Positions 11,348-14,429 of a stretch of DNA of 14,429 bases are shown here, in pieces; the stretch's first letter is position 1, and every line of letters starts with the position of its first letter. The stretch comes from Clostridia bacterium. GTDB taxonomy: Bacteria > Bacillota > Clostridia > Oscillospirales > CAG-272. The position numbers and the translations under genes are program-made. Location of the stretch: contig JAFQWT010000104.1 in the NCBI GenBank assembly GCA_017407375.1, positions 1 through 14,429 on the forward strand, given 5' to 3'. The notes beneath the pieces are model-generated. The model was not told where the DNA came from. It searched no databases and was given only the letters and a program-made list of their open reading frames with translations.

Positions 11348-11845
11348 ATGAAAAAGGTTGGGATCCTGATGGGGAGCGACAGCGATCTTCCCATTCTTGA
11401 AAAGGCGTTCACGGTCCTGCGTGAGCTCGGTATTCCCTTTGAGGCGCACATCTATTCGGCCCACCGCACGCCCGCGGAGGCGGCCGCGTTTGCCAAAAAC
11501 GCCAGGAAGAACGGCTTTGGCGTTCTCATTGCCGCGGCGGGCATGGCGGCGCACCTTGCGGGGGCGGTGGCGGCTCAGTCGACGCTCCCCGTCATCGGCA
11601 TTCCCTGCAAGTCCTCGGTGCTGGACGGGATGGACGCGCTCCTTTCCACCGTGCAGATGCCCTCGGGCATTCCCGTGGCCACCGTGGCCATTGGCGGCGG
11701 CGCCAACGCGGCGCTCCTCGCGGCCGAGATCTTAGCCGTTTCCGATGAGGCGCTGGCGGAGAAGCTGGACGCGCGCCGCGCGGCCGAGGCCGCCCGTGTG
11801 CTGGAGCGTGACCGCGCCCTCACCGAAGCGCTTGCAGGTAAGTAA
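11348..11845 (+). CDS. purE: N5-carboxyaminoimidazole ribonucleotide mutase / AIR carboxylase PurE
   Basis: This 165-residue protein has normal PurE length. GILMGSDSDLP (residues 5-15), YSAHRTP (36-42) and AAGMAAHLAG near residue 65 are the substrate phosphate and active-site segments of PurE, with the catalytic His in SAHRTP. It converts N5-CAIR to CAIR, or AIR plus CO2 directly in class II enzymes, in the middle of IMP synthesis. AAAAGGAG (11333-11340) precedes the ATG. It is first in the riboswitch-controlled operon and 34 nt before purC. No purK is next to it, so the carbon source for CAIR is not settled from this window. Confidence 0.96.
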   Translation: MKKVGILMGSDSDLPILEKAFTVLRELGIPFEAHIYSAHRTPAEAAAFAKNARKNGFGVLIAAAGMAAHLAGAVAAQSTLPVIGIPCKSSVLDGMDALLSTVQMPSGIPVATVAIGGGANAALLAAEILAVSDEALAEKLDARRAAEAARVLERDRALTEALAGK

Positions 11846-11879
11846 AAAAATTAAAAATCATCATATAAGGAGAACCACT

Positions 11880-12560
11880 ATGAAACTCGTTTACAAAGGC
11901 AAGACCAAGGACGTTTTCGCTCTCGAGAACGGCAACTACCTCCTGAAGTTCAAGGACGACTGCACGGGCAAGGACGGCGTGTTCGATCCCGGTGAGAACG
12001 CGGTCGGTCTGACGATCGACGGCGTGGGGGACGTCAACCTGCGGATGTCGATCTACTTCTTTGAGAAGGTCAACGCCGCGGGGATCCTCACCCACTACGT
12101 AAACGCGAGTCTTGCGGACACCACCATGGAGGTGCTCCCCGCCCGCGTGTTCGGCAAGGGCCTTGAGGTCATCTGCCGCCACAAGGCGGTCGGTAGCTTT
12201 TACCGCCGTTACAGCGACTACATCGAGGAGGGCGCCGACCTGCCCGACTACGTGGAGATGACCTTTAAGAATGACGAAAAGGGCGATCCGCTGGTCACCA
12301 AGGAGGGCCTTGTGGCTCTTGGCGTTATGACCGACGAGCAGTACGAGGATATGAAGGCCATGACGCAGAAGATCACGCGCATCGTGGCGGACGATCTGCT
12401 TGAAAAGGGCCTCGTGCTTTACGATATCAAGTTTGAGTTTGGCTATGACGCCGACGGTAACGTGATGCTCATTGACGAGATCGCCTCGGGCAATATGCGC
12501 GTTTACAAGAACGGCGAGTACATCGATCCCATGACGCTTTCGGAGCTGTTCTTCGCGTAA
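11880..12560 (+). CDS. purC: SAICAR synthetase PurC, divergent clostridial type
   Basis: The product has 226 residues. It ligates aspartate to CAIR with ATP to give SAICAR, the step after PurE. It starts LVYKGKTKDVF, the glycine-rich ATP loop. LLKFKDDCTG, ILTHYV, CRHKAVGSFYRRY and LYDIKFEFG follow the PurC order. The usual DEISPD segment near the C-terminus reads DEIASGN here, so the Asp after the Pro is missing; this looks like a lineage form rather than damage. The ATG at 11880 has AAGGAGA (11867-11873) 6 nt upstream. The open frame extends upstream to 11745 into purE, but nothing supports an earlier start. purF follows after 9 nt. Confidence 0.94.
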   Translation: MKLVYKGKTKDVFALENGNYLLKFKDDCTGKDGVFDPGENAVGLTIDGVGDVNLRMSIYFFEKVNAAGILTHYVNASLADTTMEVLPARVFGKGLEVICRHKAVGSFYRRYSDYIEEGADLPDYVEMTFKNDEKGDPLVTKEGLVALGVMTDEQYEDMKAMTQKITRIVADDLLEKGLVLYDIKFEFGYDADGNVMLIDEIASGNMRVYKNGEYIDPMTLSELFFA

Positions 12561-12569
12561 GGAGAGGCC

Positions 12570-13994
12570 ATGGGTGGATTTTTCGGGGCAACCCTCTCTT
12601 GCGAGTGTCTCTCTGACGTTTTTTTCGGCGTCGACTATCACTCGCATCTCGGCACCCGCCGTGCAGGGCTTGCCGCCTATGACAGGGAGATCGGGCTTCA
12701 GCGCTCGATCCACAACATTGAAAACGCGCCCTTCCGCACGAAGTTCCAGAACGTGTTTGAGGAGATGCGCGGCACTGCCGCCATTGGCTGCATCAGCGAT
12801 AACGACCCTCAGCCGATGCTCATGCGCTCTCACCTTGGGAGCTACGCGATCTGCACCGTGGGCGGCGTGACGAACGCCGAGGAGCTGGTGAGCGAGTACC
12901 TTAAGCACCGCGGGCGCCACTTTGACGCCATGACGGGCGGCCGTGTCAACACCACCGAGCTTGTGGCCGCGCTCATCGACACCAAGGACGATTTTTGCGA
13001 GGGGATCCTTGAGGTACAAAGGGTCATCAAGGGCGCCCTCTCGATCCTCATCCTTCGTGACGACGGCACTCTGCTTGCCGCACGCGACCGCATGGGGCGG
13101 CTCCCCGTCCTCATCGGTAAGAAGGACGAGGGCTTTTGCGTGACCTTTGAGTCCTTTGCCTATCAAAAGCTCGGGTACACCGCCGAGCGTGAGCTTGGCC
13201 CCGGCGAGATCGTGAGCATTACCACCGAGGGCGTTACCCGCTTTGCGGAGCCGTTGAAGGAAATGCGCCTTTGCTCCTTCCTTTTCTCCTATTACGGCTA
13301 CCCCACCTCGTGCTATGAGGGGGTGAACGTGGAGGCCATGCGCTATCGGAACGGCCGCATCATGGCAAGGAATGACAAAAAAAGCGGCGCCGCCGAGGGC
13401 ATCGATTACGTGGGCGGCGTTCCCGACTCGGGCACGCCGCACGCCATTGGCTACGCCAACGAGAGCGGCATTCCCTTTGCCCGCCCCTTCATCAAGTACA
13501 CCCCCACGTGGCCGCGCAGCTTTATGCCGCCGAGCCAGGTGGACAGGAGCCGCGTTGCCAAGATGAAGCAGATCCCCGTCCACGAGCTGATCGAGGACAA
13601 GGACCTCCTCTTTGTGGACGACTCCATCGTGCGGGGCACGCAGCTGAAGGAGACCGTGGACTTTCTCTACGATAACGGCGCGCGGAGCGTGCATATGCGC
13701 TCGGCCTGCCCGCCGATCCTTTACGGCTGCAAGTACCTGAACTTCTCCCCCGCGCGGAGCGATATGGAGCTGTTTGCCCGCCGCGTGATCCGTGAGCTGG
13801 AGGGCGAGGAGGGGGACAAGCACCTGGAGGAATACAGTGACGGCACGACCGAGCGCGGTCGCGCCCTGCGCCGTGCCATTGCCGAGAAGCTGCACTTTGC
13901 CTCGCTCGAATTTCAGTCGCTGGAGGGCGTTATTGAGGCCATTGGCCTGCCCCCCTGCAAGCTTTGCACCTACTGCTGGAACGGAAAGGAATGA
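12570..13994 (+). CDS. purF: Amidophosphoribosyltransferase-like PurF without glutaminase catalytic residues
   Basis: This 474-residue protein has an Ntn-type glutamine amidotransferase domain (about 1-230) and a PRTase domain. The PRPP loop LLFVDDSIVRGTQ (346-358) and VGGVPDSGTP (281-290) are intact. Cys235, Cys387, Cys466 and Cys469 sit where Fe-S ligands lie in Bacillus-type PurF. The glutaminase half is broken in function: the first residues are MGGFFGA instead of (M)CGxxGI, so Gly2 replaces the nucleophile. HRGQE is HLGTR (25-29), the Asn of HNGN is Val97, and the Asp of the S/T-D-T-E segment is Thr128. The purC stop is in frame 9 nt upstream and GGAG (12561-12564) precedes ATG 12570, so no earlier Cys start exists. 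It may make phosphoribosylamine from ammonia, receive it from a partner, or regulate. Confidence 0.9.
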   Translation: MGGFFGATLSCECLSDVFFGVDYHSHLGTRRAGLAAYDREIGLQRSIHNIENAPFRTKFQNVFEEMRGTAAIGCISDNDPQPMLMRSHLGSYAICTVGGVTNAEELVSEYLKHRGRHFDAMTGGRVNTTELVAALIDTKDDFCEGILEVQRVIKGALSILILRDDGTLLAARDRMGRLPVLIGKKDEGFCVTFESFAYQKLGYTAERELGPGEIVSITTEGVTRFAEPLKEMRLCSFLFSYYGYPTSCYEGVNVEAMRYRNGRIMARNDKKSGAAEGIDYVGGVPDSGTPHAIGYANESGIPFARPFIKYTPTWPRSFMPPSQVDRSRVAKMKQIPVHELIEDKDLLFVDDSIVRGTQLKETVDFLYDNGARSVHMRSACPPILYGCKYLNFSPARSDMELFARRVIRELEGEEGDKHLEEYSDGTTERGRALRRAIAEKLHFASLEFQSLEGVIEAIGLPPCKLCTYCWNGKE

Positions 13995-13998
13995 CGTT

Positions 13999-14429
13999 AT
14001 GAAGAATTCAAGATCCGAGAGCTACGCCGCCGCCGGTGTGGACATCACGGCGGGCTACCGCGCCGTGGAGCTGATGAAAAAGCACATCGCCCGCACGAAA
14101 AACGAGGGCTGCCTTGATGACGTTGGCGGCTTTGGCGGCTGCTTTGGCCTGCCCCTTGCGGGGATGGAGGAGCCCGTCCTCGTCTCGGGCACCGACGGCT
14201 GCGGCACCAAGGTGAAGCTCGCCATCCTGATGGACAAGCACGACACCATCGGCATTGACGCCGTGGCGATGTGCGTCAACGACATCATCTGCGTGGGCGC
14301 GCGCCCCCTCTTCTTCCTCGATTACATTGCCTGCGGCAAGAACTACCCCGAAAAGATCGCCGCGATCGTCAGTGGCGTTGCCGAGGGGTGCGTCCGGTCG
14401 GGCGCCGCCCTCATCGGCGGAGAAACGGC
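13999..14429 (+). CDS. purM: Phosphoribosylformylglycinamidine cyclo-ligase PurM, cut by window end
   Basis: The first 143 codons of purM are present and the frame is open to the last base. The product begins KNSRSESYAAAGVDITAGY and continues with VGGFGGCFGLP, VLVSGTDGCGTKVKLA, TIGIDAVAMCVNDI, ARPLFFLDYIACGK and ALIGGET, the conserved order of AIR synthetases. It closes the imidazole ring of FGAM to AIR, the substrate of PurE, using ATP. AAAGGA (13985-13990) lies 8 nt before the ATG, and only 4 nt separate it from purF. It is co-transcribed with purE, purC and purF under the riboswitch. The remaining roughly 190-200 residues lie outside the window. Confidence 0.96.
   Translation, partial: MKNSRSESYAAAGVDITAGYRAVELMKKHIARTKNEGCLDDVGGFGGCFGLPLAGMEEPVLVSGTDGCGTKVKLAILMDKHDTIGIDAVAMCVNDIICVGARPLFFLDYIACGKNYPEKIAAIVSGVAEGCVRSGAALIGGET

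Noticed and set aside
11820..13895. Very long minus-strand open frame opposite purC and purF
   Set aside because: It is a composition artefact antisense to recognisable purine genes and has no family resemblance.

Overview
The window reads as chromosome of a GC-rich, low-culture-representation member of the Clostridia (Bacillota), probably an uncultured gut or rumen lineage. The basis is Gram-positive style AGGAGG ribosome sites, textbook sigma-A promoters, an AbrB/SpoVT-type regulator, a YnbB-type methionine gamma-lyase, a ZTP riboswitch in front of purine genes, and clostridial forms of PurC, PurF and PurM. No plasmid, phage or transposase gene is visible.

Layout. Positions 1-330 hold no gene: an array of short hairpins joined by a 9-nt TATATCATC spacer, interrupted by a 134-bp MITE-like element. 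A strong promoter at 389-418 then starts a sugar operon: FGGY kinase (457-1857), L-fucose/L-arabinose-type isomerase (1873-3222) and MFS transporter (3249-4484), closed by a terminator. A second promoter (4572-4600) begins exactly at a ~280-nt segment (4606-4885) that can fold into a compact three-way junction closed by a 27-bp stem. It lies ahead of a 996-residue right-handed beta-helix protein without a signal peptide (4939-7929), possibly a GH141-like glycosidase. Together these genes suggest import, intracellular trimming, isomerisation and phosphorylation of a plant or host sugar such as fucose or a pentose. The substrate cannot be read from the sequence.

Positions 7930-8456 are a convergent, non-coding zone with duplicated hairpin repeats, two nearly identical bidirectional terminators and a second type of hairpin array. 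On the minus strand, from 11008 down to 8457, runs an operon of an AbrB-type regulator, a PLP-dependent methionine gamma-lyase family enzyme (overlapping it by 4 nt) and a DMT/EamA transporter. Its promoter carries a perfect palindrome at the predicted transcription start, a likely autoregulatory operator.

Divergent from it is a purine operon. A promoter at 11148-11176 is followed by a ZTP/ZMP (pfl) riboswitch with an overlapping intrinsic terminator, then purE, purC, purF and the first part of purM, which runs off the end of the window. ZMP accumulation should open this operon. The purF product keeps its PRPP site and the probable Fe-S cysteines but has lost the glutaminase nucleophile and other glutamine-site residues. 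It therefore cannot be a normal glutamine-dependent amidophosphoribosyltransferase. This and the structured 4606-4885 element are the two most interesting things in the window.
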